DNA of 64,000 nucleotides, from the NCBI GenBank assembly GCA_902363335.1, contig CABIZV010000007.1:1-64000 (forward strand), read 5' to 3'. Positions 46,733-55,904 of this stretch are shown piece by piece. Position 1 is the first letter of the stretch; the number at the start of each line of letters is the position of its first letter. The translations under genes and the position numbers were made by a program. The DNA is from Enterobacteriaceae bacterium (lineage in GTDB: Bacteria > Pseudomonadota > Gammaproteobacteria > Enterobacterales > Enterobacteriaceae). The notes under the pieces were generated by a model. That model did not search any database. It saw only the letters and a program-made list of their open reading frames with translations, and was not told the origin of the DNA.

Positions 46733-47030
46733 GTATCCCGGCCGAGCAACGCGACGCCGGGAATGCACCCCGCACCAACCAAAAAACCGGCAAACCCCGC
46801 CGGTTTTTTTATATTCATCGCCTCCCACCCCAACGCATAAACCGTAGCCCGGCCAAGCGCAGCGCCGCCGGGACGCACCCCGCACCAACCAAAAACCCGG
46901 CAAACCTCACCGTTTTTTATATTCATTGCCCCCAACCCCAACGCATAACCCGTAGCCCGGCCAAGCGCAGCGCCGCCGGGACGCAGACCGCACTAACAAA
47001 AAACCCGGCTAACTGCGCCGGGTTCTTATT
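46733..47030. repeat. Three ~110-bp tandem units each carrying a terminator hairpin
   Basis: Units start at 46733, 46844 and 46952. Each has a REP-like palindrome (GTAGCCCGGCCAAGCGCAGC...GCCGCCGGGA), then ACGCACCCCGCACCAACCAA, then a hairpin of the AAACCCGGC...GCCGGGTT type with T-run, then ATATTCATCGC or similar. The last unit abuts lapC, whose final codons read as TTTTCATCGC on this strand, so the copies include lapC's 3' end. They form three successive terminators between convergent proP and lapC. Confidence 0.88.
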
Positions 47031-47031
47031 T

Positions 47032-48393
47032 TCATCGCTCGCGAAACGCTTCCGCTTTCGCCCGCAAAATCGGCTTCAATAGATAAGCCAGAATCGTCTT
47101 CTTACCGGTAATAATATCCACCGACGCCACCATCCCCGGAATGATAATCAGCGGTTTTTCATCGCTGCCGAGGTGGTTTTTATCGGTACGCAGGCGAATA
47201 ATGTAGAAGCTTTTGCCTTCTTTATCCGTCACCGTATCCGGGCTTATCTGCACCAGTTTGGCCTTCAGACCGCCGTAGATGGTGTAATCGTAAGCGGTAA
47301 ACTTGACCATGGCTTCAAGGCCGGGACGCAGGAAGGCGATATCCTGGGGCCGAATTTTCGCCTCAATCAGCAGCGTATCGTCCAGCGGCACAATTTCGAC
47401 TAAATCGCTGCCTGGCTGAATCACGCCGCCGATGGTGTTGACCATCATCTGCTGGACAACACCGCGCACCGGTGATGTAACCAGCGTTCGGTTAACCCGG
47501 TCGTCAATTGCTTTGCCGGAAGCCTCAATCTTACTGAGATCGGTGCGGGCCTCATTCAACTGCGTTAACGCTTCGCTACGATAGCGTCCCCGCGTTTCGG
47601 CGACCTTACTCTCAATCTCCTTAATCGCCGCCTGTGCGCGCGGAACCGCCAGGGTGACAGATTCCAGCTGTCCACGGGTTTCCACTTCAGAGCGGCGCAG
47701 ACGCAGCACCTCGACGCGGGAAATCGCCCCTTTGGCGACCAGTGGCTCGGACATGCCGATCTCCTGCTGCAACAGCCCCAGGCTGCGACGATACTGTTCA
47801 GCCTTCGCCTGATAGTCGAGCAGGTCTTGTTTCTTCTGCACCAGTTGCTCGCTTAGCCCGGACAACTCGCTTTGAATACGCTTGTTGATGCTGGTAAACA
47901 GCTCCATTTCACCGTGCGCGATATCCGGCGCTTTTTCCATAATGTCCGCAGATAGCTCCAACGTGTCTTTATCGGCAAGCTGTGCCGTCAGGCGCTCAAC
48001 GCGCGCCTTCAACTCCAGCCGGTCGGCTTCGGACTCGCCCGCATTAGAACGAAATCGGGTGTCATCCAGGCGCAGCAACGGCGCACCGGCTTTCACCACC
48101 TCGCCTTCATGCACGAACACTTCCGCGACGATCCCACCCTCCAGGTTCTGGACTTTTTGCAGCCGGGATGAGGGGATTGCCTTGCCATCACCGCGCGTCA
48201 CTTCATCAATTTCGGCAAGGGATGCCCAGGCAATCATGACGATAAAAAAGCCCAGTATTGCCCACAGCGTGATGCGTACCACGCGCGGGGAGTCATCGAT
48301 TAGCGCCTTATTGACCTCATTGGCGGCGAGCGTGGGGCCGTTTTTGTCTCCGAAGAGCCATTTCACCAGGTGGTTGAGTTTAGCGTTGCGCAT
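47032..48393 (-). CDS. lapC: LapC-type membrane-fusion protein of type I secretion
   Basis: A 453-residue HlyD-family periplasmic adaptor. It has a short cytoplasmic N-terminus, a single membrane span (about residues 41-59, ITLWAILGFFIVMIAWASL), a lipoyl-like half-motif (KVQNLEGGIVAEVFVHEGEVV), a long coiled-coil hairpin (about 120-300) and the C-terminal HlyD motif region (PGMVASVDIITGKKTILAYLL). It links the ABC exporter LapB to the outer-membrane channel LapE. Its start overlaps the lapB end by 14 bases. Confidence 0.93.
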   Translation of the reverse strand: MRNAKLNHLVKWLFGDKNGPTLAANEVNKALIDDSPRVVRITLWAILGFFIVMIAWASLAEIDEVTRGDGKAIPSSRLQKVQNLEGGIVAEVFVHEGEVVKAGAPLLRLDDTRFRSNAGESEADRLELKARVERLTAQLADKDTLELSADIMEKAPDIAHGEMELFTSINKRIQSELSGLSEQLVQKKQDLLDYQAKAEQYRRSLGLLQQEIGMSEPLVAKGAISRVEVLRLRRSEVETRGQLESVTLAVPRAQAAIKEIESKVAETRGRYRSEALTQLNEARTDLSKIEASGKAIDDRVNRTLVTSPVRGVVQQMMVNTIGGVIQPGSDLVEIVPLDDTLLIEAKIRPQDIAFLRPGLEAMVKFTAYDYTIYGGLKAKLVQISPDTVTDKEGKSFYIIRLRTDKNHLGSDEKPLIIIPGMVASVDIITGKKTILAYLLKPILRAKAEAFRER

Positions 48394-50566
48394 GAATTTG
48401 TCCTTTTTTCAGGGCGGCCATGACGCTCTCTTTTGCACCGTCGGCAATGATTTTCCCGTTATCGAGAATAATCAGACGATCAACCAGCGTGAGCAGCGAC
48501 GCGCGGTGGGTCACCAGCAGCAGCGTTTTATTGCTGACCATCGGCGTTAGCGCTTTTTTAATCAGATCTTCACTGGTGTTATCCATTGAGCTGGTCGGCT
48601 CATCCATCAGCAGTATCGGTGGGTCGAGGAGCAGCGCGCGGGCAAGGGCGACGGCCTGACGCTGCCCGCCGGAAAGATTCATCCCGCGTTCGCCGACCTG
48701 CATGTTATAGCCGGAAGGATGGCGACGGGCGAATTCATGGACGCCCGCGACCGTTGCCGCGCGGATCATGGTTTCATCATCGACATAGCCCGCGCCGGTT
48801 AACAAATTGTCGCGCAGCGTGCCGCTGAACAGGTGAATATCCTGCGGCGCATAGCCGATATTATGACGCACATCGTTGACGTCGATTTGGCGGGCATCAA
48901 TGCCGTCTATCAGGATTGTTCCCCCCTCCGGCTGATAAAAACCGACCAATAGTTTTGCCAGCGAGCTTTTCCCCGAGCCGCTACGGCCGATAATCCCCAC
49001 CTTCTCGCCCGGCTCAATTTTCAAGGACACGCCGTTGAGCGACAGATACTGGTTTTGCGGATAACGGAAGGAGACATCGCGAAACTCAATCGCCCCAGAC
49101 AGCGTTTCACGCTTGAGCGGTACTTCGCCTTCCTGCACTTCCTGTTCGAGAGCCATCATCCGGTCGATGGTGGCCTTGGTCATCCTGGCGCGCTGATAGC
49201 GGGTGATAAGGCTACAGAACTGGCCGATCGGCATGACGGCGCGACGGCTAAGCAGGTAGCAGGCAATCAGCCCGCCCATCGTAAGGTTTCCGGCGATAAT
49301 GCTGTAAACCCCGGCGACAATCAGCGCTACGCCGCCAATTTGCTGGATCCACGCGGTAAAGTTCACCGCCACGTACGACAGCGACTTCACGCGCATTTCA
49401 AGTTTGCTGAGCTGACCAATAATCTGTTCCCACTGATACTGGCGCTCGCTTTGGGCGTTATTGACCTTGATGGCGTCCAGCCCGGTAACGGTTTCCACCA
49501 GCATGGCCTGACGTTCGGTGGCCAGACGATAGGTTTTATGTACCTGAGTCATCAACGGCTTTTGGATAACCCAGTTGACCAGCAGGGCAATCGGATAACA
49601 CAGCAGGGGGATAACCGCCAGCGGGCCGCCGATTATAGCTATTACCAGTAAAATGAGCAGCGTGAATGGAAAATCGATAAGCGCCGTCAGGGTCAACGAG
49701 GAGAGAAACTCGCGTACCGACTGATACTCCTGGAAGTTCTGCGCAAAGCCGCCCACCCGGTCAGGGCGCACCTTCATTTTCATGCCCAGCAGACGCTCAA
49801 ACAGCGCTGCGGAAACGATAAGATCGGTCTTTTTCCCTGCTAAATCGAGGCATATCCCGCGTAATACCTTCAGAATCAGGTCAAAAACAAACGCCACACT
49901 GATGCCGATAGCCAATACCCACAGCGTGGACGTTGCCTGGTTTGGCACCACGCGGTCGTAAACGTTCATCACGAACAGCGGCGTGGCGATAGCAATGATA
50001 TTAATGATAAAGCTGGCGACCACCGAGTCGAGATAGAGAAATTTCGACAGTTTTAAAGTGTCTTTAAACCACGAGCGGGTACGCGGGATCGTCGCCGTAG
50101 GCTGATTATCGAAGGCGTGTTCCGGCTGAATAAAAATCGCCTTCCCGCTGTAGTTTTCCGCCAGCGCTTCACGGCTAAGGACAACTTCGCCTCCTTCCGT
50201 TTCGGTCGATAGCAGACGCGCGCGCTGCTGGTCATCCCAGCCTATCAGTACCGCGGCTTGACTGTTTTTAAGCAGTACGATGGCGGGTAACGACAGCGGT
50301 AAAATTTTCTCCAGCGAGCGCTGCAGGACACGCGCTTTCAGACCGGCACGCTGCGCGGCGCGCGGAAAGGCGCTGAGGGTTAGCTGGTGGGCTTGCAGGG
50401 GAAGCCCGGCGGTTAACACATTACGGCTGGTGATGATGTTGTGCAGTTTACAGACGATCATCAGCGCGTCGAGCAGGGGATCGTCGTGGTCCTGGCGGGG
50501 ATCGTGCCTGACCGAATCGCCCGTTGCGGAAATCATTTGTTCAAGTGAATCAGTAGTTGACGCCAT
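48380..50566 (-). CDS. lapB: LapB-type type I secretion ABC exporter
   Basis: A 728-residue exporter. Its parts are an N-terminal C39-like domain (about residues 30-150), six transmembrane helices (about 165-460) and a nucleotide-binding domain with Walker A GRSGSGKSS (527-535), signature LSGGQ (631-635) and Walker B ILLMDEP. In the C39-like domain the catalytic Cys position reads LLDALMIV, so it is a non-cleaving domain that holds substrate, as in RTX/LapA exporters. It should export the adhesin encoded upstream. 96 bases follow lapE. Confidence 0.94.
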   Translation of the reverse strand: MASTTDSLEQMISATGDSVRHDPRQDHDDPLLDALMIVCKLHNIITSRNVLTAGLPLQAHQLTLSAFPRAAQRAGLKARVLQRSLEKILPLSLPAIVLLKNSQAAVLIGWDDQQRARLLSTETEGGEVVLSREALAENYSGKAIFIQPEHAFDNQPTATIPRTRSWFKDTLKLSKFLYLDSVVASFIINIIAIATPLFVMNVYDRVVPNQATSTLWVLAIGISVAFVFDLILKVLRGICLDLAGKKTDLIVSAALFERLLGMKMKVRPDRVGGFAQNFQEYQSVREFLSSLTLTALIDFPFTLLILLVIAIIGGPLAVIPLLCYPIALLVNWVIQKPLMTQVHKTYRLATERQAMLVETVTGLDAIKVNNAQSERQYQWEQIIGQLSKLEMRVKSLSYVAVNFTAWIQQIGGVALIVAGVYSIIAGNLTMGGLIACYLLSRRAVMPIGQFCSLITRYQRARMTKATIDRMMALEQEVQEGEVPLKRETLSGAIEFRDVSFRYPQNQYLSLNGVSLKIEPGEKVGIIGRSGSGKSSLAKLLVGFYQPEGGTILIDGIDARQIDVNDVRHNIGYAPQDIHLFSGTLRDNLLTGAGYVDDETMIRAATVAGVHEFARRHPSGYNMQVGERGMNLSGGQRQAVALARALLLDPPILLMDEPTSSMDNTSEDLIKKALTPMVSNKTLLLVTHRASLLTLVDRLIILDNGKIIADGAKESVMAALKKGQIHAQR

Positions 50567-50662
50567 AGTCAGACCCTATAAAAACGCGAAAAAATCACCC
50601 AGGCTAAAACAGACAAAGGGTTATCTCACCGGATGATGAGATAACCCCGAGGCACAAAAGCG

Positions 50663-52015
50663 TTACTGTAGTTCAGGCAGTTCGCTGTGCGCGGTTTGCT
50701 GTGCTTCTACCGGTTGGGCAGCCGAAGGTGCCTGAATATTCAGCTTTTTTAACAGATCGCCAATACGCGCGTTAATCCGGTAAGTGGTGAACATTTCTGT
50801 AAACTGCATCTCAACGTAACGGCGCTGGGCGTTGAACACTTCGTTTTCGCTGTCGAGCATATCCAGCAGGCTACGTTCGCCGATGCTGAACTGCTCCTGA
50901 TACGCGGTGCGTACCACGGCGCTGCGGTCGGCATAATCTTTCGCAATCGGAACCTGCTGTCTGGCGTTCTGCCAGGCGTTCCACGACAGGCGCAGCTCCT
51001 CATCTAACTGACGCAGGGCGTTGCGTTTCACGTCCTGGGCTTCCTGCATTTTATAGGCATAAGAGGAGAGTTGCGCCTGATCGCTACCGCCGTTGAACAC
51101 GTTGTAGTTCATTCTGACCATCGCCTGCCACTCCTGGTCGTGGCCGCGCGTGCCGTCCGTATTGTTATCCATTCTGCGGCCAACATCGACATCGACGCTC
51201 GGATAAAAACGTGACTTCGCCGCTTCATACTGCTGGCGGGTAGCGTCGACATCTGAGTCTGCCTGTTTGAGCAATGGGCTGTTTTCCAGCATCAGTGTAC
51301 GCGCCTGTGCCTGAGAGGCGGGGATTTTTGTGGTCATCGGCATTGAGAGCCCCTCGGGCTCTTTTCCGACAACGCTATAGTAATTGGCCTGCGCGTCTTG
51401 CAGATTAGTTTGCTCAGTCAGCAGGTTATTTTTCGCCTGGGCCAGACGGGCTTGCGCTTGTTCATAGTCGGCCGTGCGCCCCACGCCCTGTTCGGTTCGC
51501 AGACGGATTTGGTCAAAAATGCGCTCGTGGTTTTTCAGGTTATCTTCCGCCAGTTTCACCATGCGCTGGCGCATCAGAACGTCAAGGTAGCTCTGAATCG
51601 CGGTGAGCGCCGTCGCTTCGCTGGTATTCATCACCGAGTAAGCCCGGGAGTTGACCGTCGCTTTTTGGCGGGCGACTTCACTGGTGGTGGCAAAACCGTT
51701 AAATACGTTCTGCCGCAGGTTAATACTCGACTCGCTGCGGTGCAGATTCCGGCGGTGATCGTCAGCCGCGCGGGTGCTGGCGTTATCGGTCTGCTCCCAG
51801 CCGGTTCCGGCTGAGAGATCTAAGCTGGGTAAATATCCCCCTTTGGCCGCCCGTAAATCCTGGTCAGCGGAATAGCGGCTATTGACCGAGGCGCTCACCT
51901 GCGGATGCCACAATAAGCTGTCTTTCACCGCCTGCTCTAAGGTGGCGGCGTTCGCGATGTGCGTAAACAGCAGCGGTAAAGAGAGGCTTGTTAATACTCG
52001 AAGTGGTTTATTCAT
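50663..52015 (-). CDS. lapE: LapE-type TolC-family outer-membrane channel
   Basis: A 450-residue TolC-family protein with a signal peptide (MNKPLRVLTSLSLPLLFTHIANA) and two outer-membrane efflux repeats: the first near ATLEQAVKDSLLWHPQVSAS, the second near LLKQADSDVDATRQQYEAAKSRFYP. In Lap systems the channel also anchors the adhesin through its N-terminal retention module. An ATG at 52027 would add MVNI; the 52015 start gives a cleaner signal peptide. First gene of the lapEBC set. Confidence 0.93.
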   Translation of the reverse strand: MNKPLRVLTSLSLPLLFTHIANAATLEQAVKDSLLWHPQVSASVNSRYSADQDLRAAKGGYLPSLDLSAGTGWEQTDNASTRAADDHRRNLHRSESSINLRQNVFNGFATTSEVARQKATVNSRAYSVMNTSEATALTAIQSYLDVLMRQRMVKLAEDNLKNHERIFDQIRLRTEQGVGRTADYEQAQARLAQAKNNLLTEQTNLQDAQANYYSVVGKEPEGLSMPMTTKIPASQAQARTLMLENSPLLKQADSDVDATRQQYEAAKSRFYPSVDVDVGRRMDNNTDGTRGHDQEWQAMVRMNYNVFNGGSDQAQLSSYAYKMQEAQDVKRNALRQLDEELRLSWNAWQNARQQVPIAKDYADRSAVVRTAYQEQFSIGERSLLDMLDSENEVFNAQRRYVEMQFTEMFTTYRINARIGDLLKKLNIQAPSAAQPVEAQQTAHSELPELQ

Positions 52016-52195
52016 TATGTTGACCATCCCATCGATCCATTTCCCTGACGCGTGGTTTTTCCGCCAGAAACAATGTCGTTAGACAAAAAAGAAAATTGTG
52101 AGCATGGCCCAAACTGCGCCATTGCATCGTGAATCACCGTCGTCGGCTTTTGAGCCGATCTACAACGTTTTGTCGCGCTCGCCGGGCGCACATTG

Positions 52196-52219
52196 CAGGG
52201 TCAGCGTTGGCTGACCCTA
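52196..52219 (-). terminator. Hairpin between the adhesin and lapE
   Basis: The stem AGGGTCAGC / GCTGACCCT with loop CAA/GTTG lies just after the adhesin stop. No T-run follows, so it may be a partial terminator or an RNA-stabilising end that lets some transcription into lapEBC. Confidence 0.55.
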
Positions 52220-52226
52220 AGCAGGA

Positions 52227-55200
52227 CTACACCTCTGTATCGGGTTGCGCGATTAAGTGGTCTAGCTCAGCCGCGCCGTGGGCATGCCAGTCCTCAGCGC
52301 CATCGCTGCCAGCGCTTTCCGCCGGAACATCCTGGACGTGCCCGACCGTGTGCGTATTGTCCGTGGAGTCCGCGACCTGGATCAGCGAGCTGAGATCTTT
52401 TGTCGCATCATCATGGATAATATCGCTGAGGTTGATGACGTTATCCGCGTTCAACGCGCTGGTTTCCGCGGGGGCTGACTTTTCGTCTACCGGCTCTGTG
52501 CTTTGCGCCGTGTCGGTGTCGTTCAACTGTGTATCGATATCGCCCAGCAGCAGGTTAAGCGACGTTTGCGGATCGTGGTCCGTGGACTGTACTGCCGATG
52601 TGTCAGACTCAACGGTGCTTAAATCGAGATTGTCGTGGTCAATCAGCAGGCTGGCGTTATCCTGGTCTGTCGACGCGTCATCGTGGGCCGGGTTGTCTGA
52701 CTCATGTTCGGTCACGTGAGCCTTCTCGCTGTTATCTGCGGCCTCAGTGTCATGAGCGGAGGTATTTTCCGCCTGCTCAGGCGTTACGGCATTATCCGTT
52801 TGAGCGGTGGAGTCTGCGTGGTCAGTCTGTTTCGTGGCGCTAACGTCCGTCGCCGCGGAGACCGTATGATGATCGTCAGACGTGGTCATGTCAGCGTGAT
52901 CGGTGGAGTCGGTGTGCGCGACCGCATCGTGATGCTCCTCGGCGTGAGCATCGGCTGTGTCGGTATGATTACCCTCACCAACCGTAATAGCATGCTCCCC
53001 GCTGTTAGCACCAATATCGCCCGACGCGTGCTCCGAGCCCCCCACTTCCGTCGATACATCGACGGTAATCGACCCCGGATCGGTGACCTGGGTCGGTGAG
53101 GTTAACGTCAGGTGCGCGTTAAGATCGGCGCTGTCCTGAACATCAATCACCACATTGCCGTTGGCGTCGACGGTATAGTTAACGCCCTGGTAGCTCAATG
53201 TCGATCCCGCCGGTAATCCGCCCAGCGAGATGGAAGTGATATGGTCGCCATCAGCCCCGCCTTCGAGGTTAGCGTCGATATTCAGATCGTAATGCCAGCT
53301 CGTTTTAACGTCATGATCGCCCGGATTAAGGCCTTCATCGCCCTTACCGGAGATAACGTCGGATATCCGGTTATTGCCACCGAAGGTTTGGCCGTTAATC
53401 GTGACGTTGACGCTTTCGTAATAGTTGATGCTGTTATTGACGTTTGCCGAACCGGCCGATGAACTCCAGTTCGAGTCTCCTGGAACGAAAATATAGTCGT
53501 GCGCGTTGCTTGAGCTAGATTCCCGGTTGCCATTGACCGCGTTCATGGCGTGCTGGGTATTATCGCCCTGGGTATAAGCGCTGCCATCGTGCAGTACGAA
53601 GATATCGCTCTTGCCCTCCGTGCCGTTGGCGTTGCCCTGGTCGTAATAGTGAATATTGGCGGCAGGAATATCGCTGGAGACATATTTCCCGACATCGCCT
53701 TTAGATACCCACAGCACGACGTTTTCGCCCACCGAGGTGATCATCCCGTTGCTATCAACGTCGAAACCGTTACCGCTTGGATCTTTGCTGCCGCCGTTGA
53801 CCTCAGTGACTTGTGTTCCTGATGAGGCGGTGAAGTCGACATTTAGGGTGATGTCGGCGTCTGAGTCGGCATCGGCATCCGCATCCGCATCGGAGTCAGC
53901 ATCGGCATCGGCGTCCGCATCGGCATCGGCGTCCGCATCGGCATCGGCGTCCGCATCGGCATCTGCATCTGCATCTGCGTCCGCATCCGCGTCTGCATCG
54001 GCATCCGCATCTGCGTCCGCATCGGAATCGGCATCCGCGTCTGCATCAGCGTCTGCATCAGCGTCGGCATCTGCATCAGCGTCTGCATCGGCGTCCGCAT
54101 CAGCATCAGCATCGGCATCTGCATCAGCGTCCGCATCTGCATCTGCATCTGCGTCGGCATCTGCATCCGCATCCGCGTCAGAGTCGGCATCAGCATCGGC
54201 GTCCGCGTCTGCATCCGCGTCAGAGTCGGCATCAGCATCCGCATCTGCGTCGGAATCAGCATCGGCGTCCGCATCTGCATCCGCATCCGCGTCAGAGTCG
54301 GCATCAGCATCAGCATCGGCGTCCGCATCTGCATCCGCATCCGCGTCAGAGTCGGCATCAGCATCGGCGTCCGCATCCGCGTCAGAGTCGGCATCAGCAT
54401 CGGCGTCCGCATCTGCATCCGCATCCGCGTCAGCGTCGGCATCAGCATCGGCGTCCGCATCTGCATCCGCATCCGCGTCAGAGTCGGCATCAGCATCCGC
54501 ATCCGCGTCGGCATCAGCATCCGCATCCGCGTCGGCATCGGCATCCGCGTCTGCATCAGCGTCGGCATCCGCATCTGCGTCCGCATCGGCGTCCGCGTCT
54601 GCATCTGCGTCGGAATCAGCATCGGCGTCGGCATCCGCATCGGCATCCGCATCTGCGTCGGCATCCGCATCTGCATCTGCGTCCGCATCTGCATCGGCGT
54701 CGGCATCCGCATCTGCATCCGCGTCGGCATCCGCATCTGCGTCCGCATCGGAATCGGCGTCCGCATCGGAATCGGCGTCCGCATCCGCGTCGGCATCCGC
54801 ATCTGCGTCCGCATCGGAATCGGCGTCCGCATCGGAATCGGCGTCCGCATCCGCGTCGGCATCAGCGTCCGCGTCGGCATCCGCATCCGCATCAGCGTCG
54901 GCATCTGCATCGGCATCCGCATCTGCGTCGGCATCTGCATCTGCGTCCGCATCGGCATCGGCGTCCGCGTCTGCGTCGGCATCAGCATCAGCATCAGCGT
55001 CCGCATCCGCATCTGCGTCGGCATCTGCGTCCGCATCGGCATCTGCGTCCGCATCGGCATCCGCGTCTGCGTCTGCGTCCGCGTCTGCGTCCGCGTCTGC
55101 GTCAGCATCTGCATCCGCATCGGCATCCGCGTCCGCATCAGCGTCTGCATCGGCATCCGAGTCAGCATCGGCGTCTGCATCGGCATCGGCATCGGCATCA

Positions 55201-55904
55201 GCGTCCGCATCAGCGTCGGAATCAGCATCGGCGTCGGCGTCGGCGTCGGCGTCTGCATCGGCATCTGCATCAGCGTCCGCATCGGCGTCGGCGTCTGCAT
55301 CGGCATCTGCATCAGCGTCCGCATCGGCATCGGCATCGGCGTCGGCATCGGCATCCGCATCCGCATCAGCGTCCGCATCTGCGTCTGCATCTGCATCCGC
55401 ATCATCGCGAGAATTATCCGCGTCAGCGTTATTCAGAATCGTGAGTTCTTCGTCTACCTGGGTGTCGGGGAATTCCAGGCCCTGAGTGGGGTAGCCTGCG
55501 GTGGGATCGACAATCTCGCCGGTCAGGTCGAGGATGACGTGCGTATGTGCACCGCCCGCGCCGGGTTCACCGCTTCCGGTTGGCGATTGCGGGCCCGCGG
55601 CAGTGGCTTCGAGCAGCTGTGTCGGATCCTGTCCATCAGCGATGGCTTGCTGCATGGCAGCAATATCCATTTGATCGGTAGCGGTAGCCTGGAGATGATG
55701 GTCGCCTTCCCAGTGGCTGTCGCGCCCGAGGTCGAGCGTTTTCCCATTCGGGAGTGTCAGGGTAACGGCGCCGTTTGCGCCTGTTTCAATCTGCTCGCCG
55801 GTCTGGATTTTGTCGCCTTCCACCAATAAACGGCGACTTCCGTCAGGCGCAATGGCAAAAACCTGCCCAATGATGGCTTTGATAGTTCCCACTATACCGC
55901 TCAT
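52227..55904 (-). CDS. LapA-type adhesin with retention module and Asp-Ala repeat tract
   Basis: A 1,225-residue acidic secreted protein. Residues 1-100 form a LapA-type retention module (MSGIVGTIKAIIGQVFAI, EGDKIQTGEQIETG, LPNGKTLDLGRD). A TAAG motif at 101-104 is the expected LapG cut site. Residues ~167-684 are Asp-Ala dipeptides with occasional Ser. A beta-rich domain (~685-930: VWVSKG-like, HYYDQGNANG, SVNVTINGQTFGG) follows, then a His/Asp-rich linker and the C-terminal type I secretion end with NLLLGDIDTQL and NVINLSDIIHDD. I see no RTX nonapeptides. It is encoded with lapE-lapB-lapC downstream and lapG-lapD upstream, so surface retention under c-di-GMP control is inferred. Confidence 0.9.
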   Translation of the reverse strand: MSGIVGTIKAIIGQVFAIAPDGSRRLLVEGDKIQTGEQIETGANGAVTLTLPNGKTLDLGRDSHWEGDHHLQATATDQMDIAAMQQAIADGQDPTQLLEATAAGPQSPTGSGEPGAGGAHTHVILDLTGEIVDPTAGYPTQGLEFPDTQVDEELTILNNADADNSRDDADADADADADADADADADADADADADADADADADADADADADADADADADADADADADADSDADADADADADADADADADSDADADADADADADADADADADADADADADADADADADADADADADADADADADADADADADADADADADADADADADADADADADADADADADADADADADADADADSDADADSDADADADADADADADSDADADSDADADADADADADADADADADADADADADADADADADADADADADSDADADADADADADADADADADADADADADADADADADADADADSDADADADADADADADADADADADADADADADSDADADADADADSDADADADADADADADADSDADADADADADADSDADADADADSDADADADADADADSDADADADADADADADADADADADADADADADADADADADADADADADADADSDADADADADADADADADADADADADADADADADADADADADADSDADADADADSDADITLNVDFTASSGTQVTEVNGGSKDPSGNGFDVDSNGMITSVGENVVLWVSKGDVGKYVSSDIPAANIHYYDQGNANGTEGKSDIFVLHDGSAYTQGDNTQHAMNAVNGNRESSSSNAHDYIFVPGDSNWSSSAGSANVNNSINYYESVNVTINGQTFGGNNRISDVISGKGDEGLNPGDHDVKTSWHYDLNIDANLEGGADGDHITSISLGGLPAGSTLSYQGVNYTVDANGNVVIDVQDSADLNAHLTLTSPTQVTDPGSITVDVSTEVGGSEHASGDIGANSGEHAITVGEGNHTDTADAHAEEHHDAVAHTDSTDHADMTTSDDHHTVSAATDVSATKQTDHADSTAQTDNAVTPEQAENTSAHDTEAADNSEKAHVTEHESDNPAHDDASTDQDNASLLIDHDNLDLSTVESDTSAVQSTDHDPQTSLNLLLGDIDTQLNDTDTAQSTEPVDEKSAPAETSALNADNVINLSDIIHDDATKDLSSLIQVADSTDNTHTVGHVQDVPAESAGSDGAEDWHAHGAAELDHLIAQPDTEV
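53856..55406. repeat. 1.55-kb hexanucleotide repeat tract encoding (Asp-Ala)n
   Basis: About 258 repeats of a 6-bp unit (GCATCN / GCGTCN on this strand) encode alternating Asp and Ala on the other. Third positions vary, and GAATC or GAGTC units give the Ser interruptions. Longer repeats are nested: a 66-bp unit occurs twice exactly (54721-54786 and 54787-54852), and an about 48-60 bp block beginning GTCAGAGTCGGCATCAGCAT recurs several times between 54178 and 54490. Confidence 0.97.

Noticed and set aside
53843..55405. Leftward 520-codon Met/Arg/Gln/Thr-rich frame
   Set aside because: Shifted-frame shadow of the adhesin repeat; composition is that of a repeat artefact.
53656..55485. Rightward 609-codon frame encoding a Ser-Ala/Glu-Ser repeat protein
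   Set aside because: It is the antisense reading of the Asp-Ala tract; a 6-bp repeat without stops opens several frames. It has no ribosome-binding site or neighbours, whereas the reverse frame has a full retention module and secretion signal.
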